Below the pieces are notes generated by a model that saw nothing but the letters and a program-made list of their open reading frames with translations, searched no databases and was not told the DNA's origin. This document shows positions 26,552-38,057 of a stretch of DNA of 64,000 nucleotides, in pieces (position 1 is the stretch's first letter; every line of letters begins with the position of its first letter). The stretch spans positions 3,607,001 to 3,671,000 of the forward strand of contig NZ_CP146242.1 in assembly GCF_037039395.1 (NCBI RefSeq), in the 5' to 3' direction. The translations under genes were made by a program, and so were the position numbers. The stretch comes from Agrobacterium vitis. Lineage in GTDB: Bacteria; Pseudomonadota; Alphaproteobacteria; Rhizobiales; Rhizobiaceae.

Positions 26552-28392
26552 GGCGTCCGTCCTTCTTTTCCCTGAGGAACATCGAAATGGTCCGGCGGCA
26601 ATCCGGCTTTGGCGCGTTCCGCCATCATGTCGTAGGAGGTTTCAAGGTGGCGGCAAAAGCGCGTTGCATCAAACAACGGCGTCTTGAAGCGTTGATCGAC
26701 CAGATGCTGTTTCAAGGCGCGCATCTCTTGCGGATCGTTGATGAGCGCGGTTGCCAACGCCACGAAATCCTGTTCGTCCCTTGCCACGAGTTGCGGCAGG
26801 CCGACAGCATTCAGCAGGCTTTCCGACACGCGCGACGCAAAATTGCGCCCTTGCATGGTCAGCACCGGCAGCCCGGCCCAGAGCATGTCTGATGTCGTCG
26901 TGTGACCATTGCAGGGGAAGGTGTCGATGGCGAAATCAGCCGCCTGCGCCCGGGACAAGTGGGCTGCATAGGCCATTTTCGGCGCAAACAGCAATTGCGA
27001 TTGCTTGATGCCCAGTGTCTTGAAATGGGCAGCGGTTGCCTGACGCGCGCCATTGCCGTCAATCATCAGCCAGAGCAGTGCCTTTGGATTGGCCTTGAGC
27101 ACCTCGGCCCAAAGCCGCATGGTAAGCAGCGAGTTCTTGCGCTGGCTGTTGAACGCGCCAATCACCACGCGGTCAGCCGGCAGGCCAAGCGCCATGCGGC
27201 TGGCGGCCTCGGGCAGCGGACGATAGACGGGGTCGTTCGGCTGGTAGCATTCCGGCAGACGGCAGAATTTCTCATGGTAATAAGGTTTTGAACTGTCGGG
27301 CAGCACGAACCGGTCGCCAATCGCATAATCACAATCGATCTCGATACAGGTGCTGGGAAAGCCCAGCCATTGAACATGCACCGGCGCCAGCGGCCTGTTC
27401 ATCAGGACAGAGCGACTACCGCGCGTATGCCCCTTCAGGTCGACGAGAATATCAATGTTGTGCGCCCGGATCGTCGCCTCGGCCTGGTCATCGCTCATAT
27501 CGGTGATCGAAACGATCCTGCCCCATTGCTGGCGCCCGCCATTGTCATAGGCCAGGAACTGGTCAGGCGTGTAACAAAACAGCGTCACCTCGAAGCGCGC
27601 CGCATCATGAGCTGAAAGCACCGAGCGCAGCAGCCGCATGGTGGCATGATCGTCCCAATAATCGCAGCTCAGATAGCCGATGCGGAGCTTTTCGCCCCAG
27701 CTATGCGGCTGGTTGTGCCGCAAAGCCTGCATGGCCGGAGTGACGGGCGGGAAGCCGCTGATCATCGAGGCCAGACGGTTCAGCCGTTCGTCGTCTTCCC
27801 ACATCAGGCTGGCATGCGGCGGCTCCTGGGTAAGGCACGCAATTTCGCCGCGTGCCAGTTTTTCCCGCAGTAGCGGCTCTTCTTCCACCAGAACCGGATA
27901 ATGGCATTGTTCACGCGCCACCCGCAGCAGCAGCATCAGCACGTTATCGTCTTGCGGTCTAAGACGACGCAGTTTCTGCAACACAGTCAGCGTCAGCGGA
28001 TTGCGGCTGTCTGCCGAGAGAATTTCACCGGCCTTTTGCCAATGCTCCGGCCTCTCGCTGGCGACCAGCGTGGCGAGCAGGGCATTCATGCGCTCCGGCG
28101 GGTAGGTCGCCTCTGTATCCAGCGCCAGAAACGCGGCATGAGCGCGCAACCGCGATCCCTCCGGCTCAGGCATGCGGCTTGCGGCAAACTCGAAAGCTTC
28201 GACCGCACCCTCCATCGCTCCCAGTTTCAGCAGGATGTCCCCGAGCAGGCCAGGTGCATCCGGGCCGGGATCGTTGGCAACCAGGCTAGAGACTGCCTCC
28301 AGTGCCGCCTGATATTGGCCACTATCATAAAGGCGTCTCGCCTCCTGGAGGGGGTGGGCAACATTCAACACGGTTTTCTGGTCTCCCTGCAT
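26548..28392 (-). CDS. GT41-family (O-GlcNAc transferase-like) glycosyltransferase, first of a tandem pair
   Basis: A 614-residue paralogue of the next gene, with long identical stretches in the catalytic half (WDDHATMRLLRSVL, DILVDLKGHTR, NRPLAPVHV, FPCNGHTTTSDMLWAGLPV, FASRVSESLL). The N-terminal half differs more and includes a TPR-like segment (EARRLYDSGQYQAALEAVSS). Low similarity at the N-terminus with a conserved catalytic core suggests two enzymes with different protein targets. The 4-base overlap (ATGA) indicates one transcript and translational coupling. No nucleotide-sugar gene, adhesin or flagellin gene lies nearby. Confidence 0.85.
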   Translation of the reverse strand: MQGDQKTVLNVAHPLQEARRLYDSGQYQAALEAVSSLVANDPGPDAPGLLGDILLKLGAMEGAVEAFEFAASRMPEPEGSRLRAHAAFLALDTEATYPPERMNALLATLVASERPEHWQKAGEILSADSRNPLTLTVLQKLRRLRPQDDNVLMLLLRVAREQCHYPVLVEEEPLLREKLARGEIACLTQEPPHASLMWEDDERLNRLASMISGFPPVTPAMQALRHNQPHSWGEKLRIGYLSCDYWDDHATMRLLRSVLSAHDAARFEVTLFCYTPDQFLAYDNGGRQQWGRIVSITDMSDDQAEATIRAHNIDILVDLKGHTRGSRSVLMNRPLAPVHVQWLGFPSTCIEIDCDYAIGDRFVLPDSSKPYYHEKFCRLPECYQPNDPVYRPLPEAASRMALGLPADRVVIGAFNSQRKNSLLTMRLWAEVLKANPKALLWLMIDGNGARQATAAHFKTLGIKQSQLLFAPKMAYAAHLSRAQAADFAIDTFPCNGHTTTSDMLWAGLPVLTMQGRNFASRVSESLLNAVGLPQLVARDEQDFVALATALINDPQEMRALKQHLVDQRFKTPLFDATRFCRHLETSYDMMAERAKAGLPPDHFDVPQGKEGRTP

Positions 28393-28514
28393 GGTCGGAA
28401 ACCGATTCGAGAGTCCGTCAGGTTCAAATTAAACCCGCCAGACTCCGGACACTCACGTTTCCGTTTGTCTTCTCGGGAAAACCCTAGGAAGTCAGGCTTG
28501 CCTGAGCCTAAACC

Positions 28515-29162
28515 TTAAGCAGTCCGGGTTGCCGCCTTAGCCAGTGCCGCCTTCTTGCGCTTCGCCGCCATCAGCCTTGGACGCACCAGCCGATAACCAA
28601 GCAACAGGATAACGATGCCGGTATAACTGGCGGGTTCCAGCGTGAAGGACTTGCGCGACAAGACGAAATGCAAAAGCCCAGCGGCAAGAATGATATAGCT
28701 CGCCTTATGCAGCGTGTTCCAACGACTGCCGAGCTTGCGGATCGACCAGCGATTGGAGGTCAGCGCCAGCGGAATGAGCAGGATGAGACCCAGCATGCCC
28801 AGCATAATATAGGGCCGCTTCAGGATGTCTCCGAGAATGGACGAGAGAATCAGCCCTCTGTCCAAGGTCAGATAGACGGCAAAATGGGCCAGAACATAGT
28901 AGAACACCAAAAGCCCCAGCGCCCGGCGATAGGCGATGAGGTTGACTTTCGCCAAATCGCGTAGCGGCGTGATTGCCAGCCCCAGACAGAGGAAACGCAA
29001 GGCCCAGAGCCCGAGACGATGCTCGAATTCGCGCACCGGATCGGCGCCGAGATCGCCGAAAATACCGAGATAAAAAGCGTAGAGGCCCGGTAACAAACCA
29101 AACGCATAGAGCGCCCAGATGGAGAGCGATTTTTGCCGCGCGGAAAGACTGAAAGAGGCCAT
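28515..29162 (-). CDS. msrQ: MsrQ, heme-containing membrane subunit of the methionine sulfoxide reductase system
   Basis: A 215-residue membrane protein of the ferric-reductase-like (YedZ/MsrQ) family. Several membrane spans carry the heme-ligand histidines (for example VFYYVLAHFAVYLTL and SRWNTLHKASYIILAAGLLH). It passes electrons from the respiratory chain or flavin to periplasmic MsrP. The start lies 2 bases after the msrP stop, so the two are co-transcribed. MsrP/Q repairs oxidised methionines in envelope proteins. Confidence 0.92.
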   Translation of the reverse strand: MASFSLSARQKSLSIWALYAFGLLPGLYAFYLGIFGDLGADPVREFEHRLGLWALRFLCLGLAITPLRDLAKVNLIAYRRALGLLVFYYVLAHFAVYLTLDRGLILSSILGDILKRPYIMLGMLGLILLIPLALTSNRWSIRKLGSRWNTLHKASYIILAAGLLHFVLSRKSFTLEPASYTGIVILLLGYRLVRPRLMAAKRKKAALAKAATRTA

Positions 29163-29164
29163 GA

Positions 29165-30112
29165 TCAGAAATTCTTGGTCAGGTCCATGCCAGCGTAAAG
29201 GCTGGCAACCTGGTCCCCATAACCATTGAAGGGCAGGGTGTCCTTGCGTGAGCCGCCAAACAGGCCGCCACCTTCACCGATGCGCCGCTCTGTCGCCTGG
29301 CTCCAGCGGGGGTGATCGACCTTGGGGTTCACATTGGCATAGAAGCCATATTCATTGGCGGCCAGAATGTTCCAGGTGCAGGGCGGCTGCTTTTCCGTGA
29401 GCGTGATCTTGACGATGGATTTAATGCCCTTGAAGCCGTATTTCCACGGCACGACCAGACGCAAAGGCGCGCCGTTCTGGTTCGGCAGCGTTTCGCCGTA
29501 AAGGCCGGTGGCAAGGATTGTCAGCGGATGACGCGCTTCATCCAGCCGCAGGCCATCGACATAGGGCCAATTGATCGACTGGAAGAAGCCGCTCTGACCC
29601 GGCATTTCTTCCGGCCGCACCACGGTTTCAAAGGCAACATATTTGGCGCTGGCCAGCGGCTCAACCCGGTCGAGCAAGGCCGACAGCGGAAATCCATCCC
29701 AGGGAATGACCATGGACCAGGCCTCGACGCAGCGCATCCGGTAGATCCGCTCTTCCATGGTGAAGGACTTCATGATGTCCTCAATGGCGATCTTTTGCGG
29801 CTTGGAAACCAGACCGCCAACCTCCACCGTCCAGGGGGTCGGCTTGAATTTGCCGGAATTGGTTGCGGGATCGGACTTGTCCGTGCCAAATTCGTAGAAA
29901 TTATTATAGGTGGTGACGTCTTTTTTCGGCGTCAGCTTGTCATCGACCTTATAATCCGACGGCTTGGCGGTGAGGGGCGCGGCCAGCACATCACCAGCCG
30001 CCGCCAGCGCCAAGCTTCCCGCCGCACCACCAATCAGGCTGCGACGTGACAGATAGACGCTCTGCGGTGTAATCTCGGATGCGGGAATATGCGGTGGGCG
30101 AAACGCGGCCAT
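29165..30112 (-). CDS. msrP: MsrP, periplasmic molybdopterin methionine sulfoxide reductase
   Basis: The 315-residue catalytic subunit. A twin-arginine signal ([19 protein letters not shown]) directs the folded molybdoenzyme to the periplasm. The Mo-ligand Cys lies in [20 protein letters not shown], and the C-terminal part has [20 protein letters not shown], typical of YedY/MsrP. It reduces methionine sulfoxide in periplasmic proteins with electrons from MsrQ. About 250 bp separate it from the divergent ilvD. Confidence 0.94.
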   Translation of the reverse strand: MAAFRPPHIPASEITPQSVYLSRRSLIGGAAGSLALAAAGDVLAAPLTAKPSDYKVDDKLTPKKDVTTYNNFYEFGTDKSDPATNSGKFKPTPWTVEVGGLVSKPQKIAIEDIMKSFTMEERIYRMRCVEAWSMVIPWDGFPLSALLDRVEPLASAKYVAFETVVRPEEMPGQSGFFQSINWPYVDGLRLDEARHPLTILATGLYGETLPNQNGAPLRLVVPWKYGFKGIKSIVKITLTEKQPPCTWNILAANEYGFYANVNPKVDHPRWSQATERRIGEGGGLFGGSRKDTLPFNGYGDQVASLYAGMDLTKNF

Positions 30113-30369
30113 GTTAATCTGCTCCCTGTCGATTATGATTGGTCTACGATTGAATACGGCAAATAGATCGAAAAAGTTACGATGACAGACCGATTTGATT
30201 GGTTGTTGACTTCACATTGTTGTGCGCCGCTACCATGTCGTTCTTTCCCCCAGCCGCGAGCGTACCGTTTTCGACCATGCTGATAGTGACACAAAGGCCC
30301 GACTGCCGTAGATAAATTGCAAAATTCGGCGCGTTTCCGGCGCAATAAAATAGTATCGAGGTGACATCC

Positions 30370-32205
30370 ATGCCAGCCTATCGCTCAAGAACCACGACCC
30401 ATGGCCGCAACATGGCAGGCGCGCGCGGCCTTTGGCGCGCCACCGGCATGAAGGATGGCGATTTCGGCAAGCCGATCATTGCCGTGGTCAACTCCTTCAC
30501 GCAATTCGTGCCCGGCCATGTGCATCTCAAGGATCTGGGCCAGCTCGTGGCCCGCGAAATCGAAGCGGCTGGCGGCGTTGCCAAGGAATTCAACACCATC
30601 GCTGTCGATGACGGCATCGCCATGGGCCATGATGGCATGCTCTATTCGCTGCCATCACGCGAAATAATCGCCGATAGCGTTGAATATATGGTCAATGCCC
30701 ATTGCGCCGATGCCATGGTCTGCATTTCCAACTGTGACAAGATCACCCCCGGCATGCTGATGGCCTCGTTGCGCCTGAACATCCCGACCGTGTTCGTTTC
30801 CGGTGGTCCGATGGAAGCGGGCAAAGTCGTTATGCATGGCAAGAAGGTGGCGCTTGATCTGGTGGATGCCATGGTCGCCGCTGCGGACGACAAGATTTCC
30901 GACGAGGACGTGGCGACCATCGAGCGTTCGGCCTGTCCGACATGCGGGTCCTGCTCGGGCATGTTCACCGCCAATTCCATGAACTGTCTGACCGAAGCAC
31001 TCGGCCTGTCCTTGCCCGGCAATGGTTCGACGCTGGCGACGCATTCGGATCGCAAGCGGTTGTTTGTCGAGGCGGGTCATCTGATCGTTGACATTACCCG
31101 CCGCTACTATGAGCAGGACGATGAAAACGTGCTGCCACGCAACATCGCCTCCAAGCAGGCGTTTGAAAACGCCATGGCGCTGGACATTGCCATGGGTGGC
31201 TCCACCAATACCGTGCTGCATATTCTGGCTGCTGCATATGAAGGTGAGATTGATTTCAATCTTGACGACATTGACCAGCTGTCGCGCCGCGTGCCGTGCC
31301 TGTCCAAGGTCGCACCTGCCAAGCAGGATGTGCATATGGAAGACGTACACCGCGCTGGCGGCATCATGCGCATTCTCGGCGAATTGGATCGCGGTGGGTT
31401 GATCAACCGCGATTGCCCGACCGTTCACGCTCCAACGCTGGGCGATGCCATCGACCGCTGGGACATTACCCGCACCAATTCCGAGAGTGTGCGCGAGTTC
31501 TTCCGCGCCGCTCCCGGCGGCGTACCGACGCAGGTGGCGTTTTCGCAATCGTCCCGTTGGGATGAGCTGGACACGGACCGCGAAAATGGCGTGATCCGCT
31601 CGGTTGAAAAGCCGTTCTCCAAAGATGGCGGCCTGGCGGTGTTGAAGGGCAATATCGCCTTGGATGGCTGCATCGTCAAAACCGCTGGTGTCGATGAAAG
31701 CATCCTGAAATTTACCGGTCCGGCCAAGGTCTATGAAAGCCAGGATTCGGCGGTAAAAGCCATTCTCAGCAATGAGGTCGTGGCAGGCGATGTCGTGGTC
31801 ATCCGCTACGAAGGACCGAAGGGCGGCCCGGGCATGCAGGAAATGCTGTACCCGACCAGCTACCTGAAATCCAAGGGCCTCGGCAAGGCCTGCGCTCTGA
31901 TCACCGACGGCCGTTTCTCCGGCGGCACATCGGGCCTGTCCATCGGCCACGTCTCGCCAGAAGCCGCCAATGGCGGCACCATCGGCCTGGTGCGCAACGG
32001 CGACACCATCGCCATCGACATCCCGAACCGCACCATTGAACTGATGCTGTCCGAAGGCGAGCTCGCCGCCCGCCGCGTCTCACAGGATGCCGCTGGCTGG
32101 AAGCCTGCTGAACACCGCAAGCGCAAGGTGACAACAGCGCTGAAAGCCTATGCTGCGTTTGCGACGTCGGCTGATTTGGGTGCTGTGCGGAAATTGCCTG
32201 AGTAA
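30370..32205 (+). CDS. ilvD: Dihydroxy-acid dehydratase
   Basis: Converts 2,3-dihydroxy-isovalerate or -methylvalerate to the keto acid in valine/isoleucine synthesis. 611 residues, the normal length. Fe-S ligands are seen in [10 protein letters not shown] and [34 protein letters not shown] and [11 protein letters not shown] are conserved C-terminal segments. An in-frame GTG at 30361 exists, but [20 protein letters not shown] is the family N-terminus, and GAGGTG precedes the ATG at 30370. Confidence 0.97.
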   Translation: MPAYRSRTTTHGRNMAGARGLWRATGMKDGDFGKPIIAVVNSFTQFVPGHVHLKDLGQLVAREIEAAGGVAKEFNTIAVDDGIAMGHDGMLYSLPSREIIADSVEYMVNAHCADAMVCISNCDKITPGMLMASLRLNIPTVFVSGGPMEAGKVVMHGKKVALDLVDAMVAAADDKISDEDVATIERSACPTCGSCSGMFTANSMNCLTEALGLSLPGNGSTLATHSDRKRLFVEAGHLIVDITRRYYEQDDENVLPRNIASKQAFENAMALDIAMGGSTNTVLHILAAAYEGEIDFNLDDIDQLSRRVPCLSKVAPAKQDVHMEDVHRAGGIMRILGELDRGGLINRDCPTVHAPTLGDAIDRWDITRTNSESVREFFRAAPGGVPTQVAFSQSSRWDELDTDRENGVIRSVEKPFSKDGGLAVLKGNIALDGCIVKTAGVDESILKFTGPAKVYESQDSAVKAILSNEVVAGDVVVIRYEGPKGGPGMQEMLYPTSYLKSKGLGKACALITDGRFSGGTSGLSIGHVSPEAANGGTIGLVRNGDTIAIDIPNRTIELMLSEGELAARRVSQDAAGWKPAEHRKRKVTTALKAYAAFATSADLGAVRKLPE

Positions 32206-32228
32206 CGACGGAATTAATTTGTCATCAA

Positions 32229-32261
32229 GCCTCTTTCCGTCATTCGGAAAGAGGCTTTTTT
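32229..32261 (+). terminator. Rho-independent terminator of ilvD
   Basis: Perfect 11-bp arms (GCCTCTTTCCG 32229-32239; CGGAAAGAGGC 32245-32255) with a 5-base loop and six T. It sits between convergent genes and can serve ilvD. Confidence 0.92.
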
Positions 32262-32273
32262 ATTTGAAGCGGC

Positions 32274-33266
32274 CTACTGCCTGATCACACTGGAATAATC
32301 AGGCGGTGAATTCCCCGCAGCCTGCGCTTTGGCGCTGATGGCGGCGCGGGCGCGCAATTCCGGTTCCGGCAGCTTCCAGACCGAGGCTCCATGCTCTGCA
32401 AGATAGCCGGGCAGGTAGCCCGACAGCAAAACGCGGTAATCCGTTGGAATGCCTGGCTCAATCTGGCGGGCAAGATCAAACACCACTGTGGTGCAATTGG
32501 TGGTGATTGTGTCGTAGAATTTGGGCTGTTTGGCAAGCTGATCTGCCGAGTTCACGTAGTTCAGAAACAAGGCCCTCATGGCCTGTTTGGGAATATCCAG
32601 CGGGTAAAGATAGGTGTCTTCTTTGCGCATATTGGTGCGGAGATAGAGAATGTCCCGCTCATCGGCGGCGAGGAAAGCCAGTTCGTAGGTTTTGAAAAAG
32701 CCTGCAATCGACGAATAGGATTCAGTCTTCTCGCGGCGTGTTTCCACCGAGAACACCACGCGCTGACCATCCTCAAACCCGAAACTGATCAGCGTATGGG
32801 CAATGGCATCCATGCCCCAATAGGACAGGACCATATCGGCTTCATTCAGCTTGTTGAGATCGTATTGCCGCGTCTCCCACTTGGCATCGGCAACCGTGTC
32901 GCTTGTCCAGTTGAAGTTGCGCACATTCTGGAGCGTCACGATGTTGTTCTCAACGCTCCCGGTGACTGTCCTCGACACATCCGTCGCCCAGTCCCGGTCA
33001 AGGCTCGGCTTGATCGACTGCCACCAAAGGCCGACGACGACTAGGCTCAGCACAAAAAGGCCGACCGATGCGAGCAGTGATTTTCGGCCCAACGAGATGA
33101 TGGCAAGAACAAACACCAGCCAAAGCCCAGCCGCCGCTCCGCGAACATATTCCGGCCCGGGAGTGCGATACCAAAGCGCCAGAGCAATCCAGCCTGTCGC
33201 AATGATTGCTGCCAGAACCAGAACAGAAAGAAGGATCACACTGACAAAACGAAGAAGAAGTCTCAT
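32274..33266 (-). CDS. DUF4105 (Lnb-like) membrane protein
   Basis: About 330 residues. Two to three N-terminal membrane spans (LLLRFVSVILLSVLVLAAII; GLWLVFVLAIISLG; LLASVGLFVLSLVVVGLWW) anchor a periplasmic domain with FNWTSD, WETRQYDL, HTLISFGFEDG and TTNCTTVVFDLARQ. The last motif holds the Cys typical of DUF4105 proteins, whose best-known member Lnb of Gram-positive bacteria is a lipoprotein N-acyltransferase. The catalytic role is an inference from family only. A start 12 bases upstream (33278) is also possible. Confidence 0.75.
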   Translation of the reverse strand: MRLLLRFVSVILLSVLVLAAIIATGWIALALWYRTPGPEYVRGAAAGLWLVFVLAIISLGRKSLLASVGLFVLSLVVVGLWWQSIKPSLDRDWATDVSRTVTGSVENNIVTLQNVRNFNWTSDTVADAKWETRQYDLNKLNEADMVLSYWGMDAIAHTLISFGFEDGQRVVFSVETRREKTESYSSIAGFFKTYELAFLAADERDILYLRTNMRKEDTYLYPLDIPKQAMRALFLNYVNSADQLAKQPKFYDTITTNCTTVVFDLARQIEPGIPTDYRVLLSGYLPGYLAEHGASVWKLPEPELRARAAISAKAQAAGNSPPDYSSVIRQ

Positions 33267-33439
33267 GCCGCATTCCATTTTTTCACGGCGCTTATCCGCG
33301 TACCTGACTGATAATGGTCAAGAATATAGCGAGCGAGTGCGTTTTAACAATGCTCAGAACGGGAGAAGAATAGAGCGTGGCATGCTCGTGGAGGTCGTAA
33401 AGAATGACGTTCAGAATGCATCAGTGAACCCTGCCATTT

Positions 33440-34072
33440 TCAGTTTCTCGTCCCCAGAGCTAGGCGGCAGGCCAAGCCCGTAAAGACGGTCGCGAGAAGA
33501 TATTGGGGCAGTTTTGGAAAGCGGCGCATTGATGAAAGACGGCTGCGTATCCGGCTGCCGAGGACGATAACCACGCCATTCACCAACATTCCGATGACAT
33601 TCAAAACTGTGGCAAGCAACAGCATTTGCACGAGCAGGGAGCCTTGTTCCGGATTCACGAATTGCGGAAACAGGGCAAGAACGAAAAGCGCCATTTTCGG
33701 ATTGAGAAGATTGGTCGCAAGACCTTCGGTAAAAATGCGCTTGCCAGAGAGGCGCTTGAGTGACGATTGAGGAGCGAAGTCAGTTCCTTGCGACCGTATC
33801 GTCTTATAGGCAAGGTACAGCAGATAGATGCAGCCCGCCCAACGCACTATCTCATAGGCGACGGGAACGGTGAGGAAAAGTTGCGATAGTCCAAGGGCAG
33901 CGGCCGTTGCGTGACAATAGCAGCCAAAGGCGATGCCCGCATATGTCAGAAATCCAGCCGACCGGCCCTGGCTAACACTGCGCGAGGCAATGAGCAACAT
34001 ATCCGGGCCGGGAGTTGCTGTGAGAACCAATGAGGCCGCCGCAAAAAGCATGAATGTAGAAAAATCCGGCAT
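33440..34072 (-). CDS. LysE/RhtB family amino-acid exporter
   Basis: A 210-residue inner-membrane exporter with about six spans. The N-terminal ATPGPDMLLIASRSVSQGR and central LATNLLNPKMALFVLALFPQFV are the two family signatures. GAGGGAA precedes the ATG. The substrate is probably an amino acid or related small molecule. A second LysE-type gene at 45200-45824 is frameshifted, while this one is intact. Confidence 0.9.
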   Translation of the reverse strand: MPDFSTFMLFAAASLVLTATPGPDMLLIASRSVSQGRSAGFLTYAGIAFGCYCHATAAALGLSQLFLTVPVAYEIVRWAGCIYLLYLAYKTIRSQGTDFAPQSSLKRLSGKRIFTEGLATNLLNPKMALFVLALFPQFVNPEQGSLLVQMLLLATVLNVIGMLVNGVVIVLGSRIRSRLSSMRRFPKLPQYLLATVFTGLACRLALGTRN

Positions 34073-34222
34073 AATATTCCCTCGATATAGTGGAGCCGGA
34101 ATTGTTGATTATCATCCGCGACGTTGAATGCAATCCGTTTTTGAGGTTAAGGCCTCAATCACCTTATAGGTCATGCTCCGCCGTGTGCCGAGCATCTGCT
34201 AACGTCGAAATGCTATCGAAGG

Positions 34223-34253
34223 TGTCACCCTCAAGATAAGCCTGAGGGTGACA
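34223..34253 (-). terminator. Stable hairpin downstream of purB
   Basis: Perfect 11-bp arms TGTCACCCTCA/TGAGGGTGACA around a 9-base loop, 47 bases after the purB stop. There is no T-run, so it may be a Rho-assisted end or 3' stabiliser rather than a classical terminator. The rest of 34073-34299 shows no gene. Confidence 0.5.
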
Positions 34254-34299
34254 TGATCCAAAATAATGCCATTAAAATTCAGCGCTGCTCAGGTCTCTT

Positions 34300-35601
<1,302 letters not shown>

Positions 35602-35690
35602 CGGCTTGATCTTTCTTGCATGAATAACCTATGCCGCCCCATAGCAAACATGGCAGCCGATCTCAACGGCGACGGCGAGAAAGGATGGTG

Positions 35691-36422
35691 TCAGGGCTTG
35701 ATTGGCACGGCGAGCCAACGCCCGTCGGAGCCTTCGGAGGAGGGGTTCATGACCAGGACCAGGGCGATCTGCACCACATTGCCACCGGGAACCTGATAGG
35801 TGACGACGCCCCCCAGCCTGTATCCGGTCGGACAACGGCGGCTGGCGGGCACATGGCCGTCTTCATAGACCACCTTATCCTGCTTGGCGCCGTTGATTTG
35901 CGTCATCTTCAGGCGAAAGCCCTTGATGGTCTGTACCTGGTCCTTGCAGGCGGCAGGGGCGCCTTCGTCCAGCTCTTCCAGCGTCAGCGTATTAGGCTCA
36001 CCGACGGTCGGCTGGGAGGCGTGGACACGGTAGCTGAGCACATGCGGATCGACGCCAACCTCGCTCAAGGGATTGAAGGCCACCACTTCGCCCGGATGGT
36101 CCAGCAGGCCACGGTCCTGAACGGTTTTTGCCACCTGATCCATGCTCTGCTTGCGGATCGTGGCCATGCTGGCCTTGTCGTCATCACCGCGCAGGCGCAC
36201 CGGCGTATCCGGCAGGAAGGTATTGTTATTGAGGTCTATGGCAAAAATATTCGAATAGGGCGTGTTGCCGCCGCTCTGCACGCCATATTCCTCAAAAGCG
36301 AAGACGGACCCGTCGGAAGAAAAACCGATAGGGCGAACAGCGGCGATATCGCCTGCCGTAGCGGGCAGGGCGGCAAGGCTGCCCACGGCAACCATGGCTG
36401 CGGAAAGCCAGTGGAGTTTCAA
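35691..36422 (-). CDS. DUF2259 predicted secreted protein
   Basis: A 243-residue protein with a cleavable signal peptide (LSAAMVAVGSLAALPATAGD). GFSSDGSVFAFEEYGVQ, FAIDLNNNTFLPDTPVR and HPGEVVAFNPLSEV are recognisable DUF2259 segments. It belongs to a family of uncharacterised alphaproteobacterial periplasmic proteins. The ATG overlaps the rpe stop by 4 bases (ATGA), so it is translated with rpe and probably transcribed with purB. Confidence 0.75.
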   Translation of the reverse strand: MKLHWLSAAMVAVGSLAALPATAGDIAAVRPIGFSSDGSVFAFEEYGVQSGGNTPYSNIFAIDLNNNTFLPDTPVRLRGDDDKASMATIRKQSMDQVAKTVQDRGLLDHPGEVVAFNPLSEVGVDPHVLSYRVHASQPTVGEPNTLTLEELDEGAPAACKDQVQTIKGFRLKMTQINGAKQDKVVYEDGHVPASRRCPTGYRLGGVVTYQVPGGNVVQIALVLVMNPSSEGSDGRWLAVPIKP

Positions 36423-37096
36423 GACCGGCCTCCTTCAGCGGCATGGCGCAGTGCCTTCACCGTTTCGCGATAGGCATCGACACCCTGGCCCTTGTAGATG
36501 GCAGATCCTGCCACCAGCACATTGGCACCGGCCTTTGTGGCAATCGGCGCAGTTTCCACGGTAATGCCGCCATCCACTTCCAGCGCAATTGGCCTGTCGC
36601 CAATCAGCGCCCGCGCTTGGACGATTTTACCCGCCGCAGCTGGAATAAAACTCTGTCCGCCAAAACCAGGGTTGACACTCATGATCAGGATCAGATCGAC
36701 ATCATCGATGACATTTTCCAGCATGGAAACCGGCGTGGCCGGATTGATCGATACGCCAGCTTTCTTGCCGAGTGCGCGAATGGTTTGCAGGGAGCGATGC
36801 AAATGCGGCCCGGCTTCGGCATGGACGGTGATGTAATCACATCCCGCATCGGCAAAGGCAGCCAGGAACGGATCGGCAGGGGCAATCATCAGGTGGCAGT
36901 CGAACACCGCTTTGGTATGGGGCCGCAATGCCTTGATAACCGCCGGGCCGAAAGAGATATTCGGCACGAAATGGCCATCCATCACATCGAGATGAATCCA
37001 GTCGGCGCCCGCCTCCACCACGTCGGCCACTTCAGCCCCCAGCCGGGAAAAATTGGCGGCGAGGATCGAAGGGGCGATCAGTAGCGGAGGTGTCAT
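36419..37096 (-). CDS. rpe: Ribulose-phosphate 3-epimerase
   Basis: Interconverts ribulose 5-phosphate and xylulose 5-phosphate in the pentose phosphate pathway (and Calvin cycle where present). 225 residues, a TIM barrel. Motifs: IAPSILAANFSRLG, WIHLDVMDGHFVPNISFGP (metal His/Asp), FDCHLMI, LIMSVNPGFGGQSF and EVDGGITVETAP (catalytic Asp). Upstream is a divergent SDR gene. The product of gnd (9-10.5 kb) is the substrate, but the genes are not linked. Confidence 0.96.
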   Translation of the reverse strand: MTPPLLIAPSILAANFSRLGAEVADVVEAGADWIHLDVMDGHFVPNISFGPAVIKALRPHTKAVFDCHLMIAPADPFLAAFADAGCDYITVHAEAGPHLHRSLQTIRALGKKAGVSINPATPVSMLENVIDDVDLILIMSVNPGFGGQSFIPAAAGKIVQARALIGDRPIALEVDGGITVETAPIATKAGANVLVAGSAIYKGQGVDAYRETVKALRHAAEGGRS

Positions 37097-37289
37097 TTAT
37101 CTCATTCTTTCGAAATAGCGGATGTCGTGCCGCTCATAGCATTCCCGCATTAGCGCGACAACCTTTCCTGTGGCCCGGACTGCGAAGTTCGGTTGATTTT
37201 ACAGCCGCTTTGCGGGTGATCATGATCCGGCCTTGGATGGGTGCGACAGCCGGGTTATGAATGCTTTGACATGACCTATGGGAGGAAAT

Positions 37290-38051
37290 ATGGGCAGGTT
37301 TGTGATCATCACCGGCGGCAGCACGGGCATAGGGCGCCAATTGGTCCAGGCTTTTGCCGGTCTGGGCGATACGGTCGCCTTCAGCTATCTCGGCGACGAT
37401 GCACCGGCCAAAAGCCTGGTATCCCTGATGGAGCAACAGGGCCGCAACGTGCTGGCGCTTTCCGCCGATGTCGGAGACGGAGACGCCGTCGAGCAATTCT
37501 TCAATCAGGCCTGTGCCTGGGCCAAGACAAGTCCGGCTGTCCTGGTCAACAATGCCGGTGTGCAGACTTGGTCCAGTCTGCTCGATCTCTCTGAAAAAGA
37601 CTGGAACCGGGTGATCCGCACCAATCTGACCGGCACATTTCTCAATACCAAGGCGGCGGCAAGCCGGATGGTGGCGGCTGGAAACGGTGGCGCCATCGTC
37701 AATATCGGCTCTGGCTGCAACAAGCTGGCCTTCCCGAACCTGGTTGATTACACCGCCTCCAAGGGCGGGGTCGAGCAATTCACCAAGGTTGCGGCAGTAG
37801 AACTGGGGCCGCATGGCATCAGAGTGAATTGTGTCGCGCCCGGTGCCATTGCCACGGAACGAACCTATGAGGAAGCGCCCGACTATGGCGAAGTCTGGGG
37901 CAAGGTTACGCCGCTGCGCCGGGTGGGGACACCGCAGGATATTGCCGGTCCCGTGCTCTATCTCGCCAGTGAGGCAGCAGCCTTCGTCACCGGGCAAACG
38001 CTCTGGGTCGATGGTGGCCTGTTTACACGGCCAGTCTGGCCTTACGAATAG
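37290..38051 (+). CDS. Short-chain dehydrogenase/reductase
   Basis: A 253-residue classical SDR. The cofactor-binding motif is ITGGSTGIGRQ; NNAG, the catalytic Ser in NIGSGC and the YxxxK in VDYTASKGG are present; the C-terminus has the GQTLWVDGG seen in many glucose-dehydrogenase-like members. An ATG 12 bases upstream is in frame, but GGGAGGAAAT just before 37290 shows the true start. The substrate is unknown. It converges on the binding-protein gene with a 6-bp gap. Confidence 0.88.
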   Translation: MGRFVIITGGSTGIGRQLVQAFAGLGDTVAFSYLGDDAPAKSLVSLMEQQGRNVLALSADVGDGDAVEQFFNQACAWAKTSPAVLVNNAGVQTWSSLLDLSEKDWNRVIRTNLTGTFLNTKAAASRMVAAGNGGAIVNIGSGCNKLAFPNLVDYTASKGGVEQFTKVAAVELGPHGIRVNCVAPGAIATERTYEEAPDYGEVWGKVTPLRRVGTPQDIAGPVLYLASEAAAFVTGQTLWVDGGLFTRPVWPYE

Positions 38052-38057
38052 GTAACG

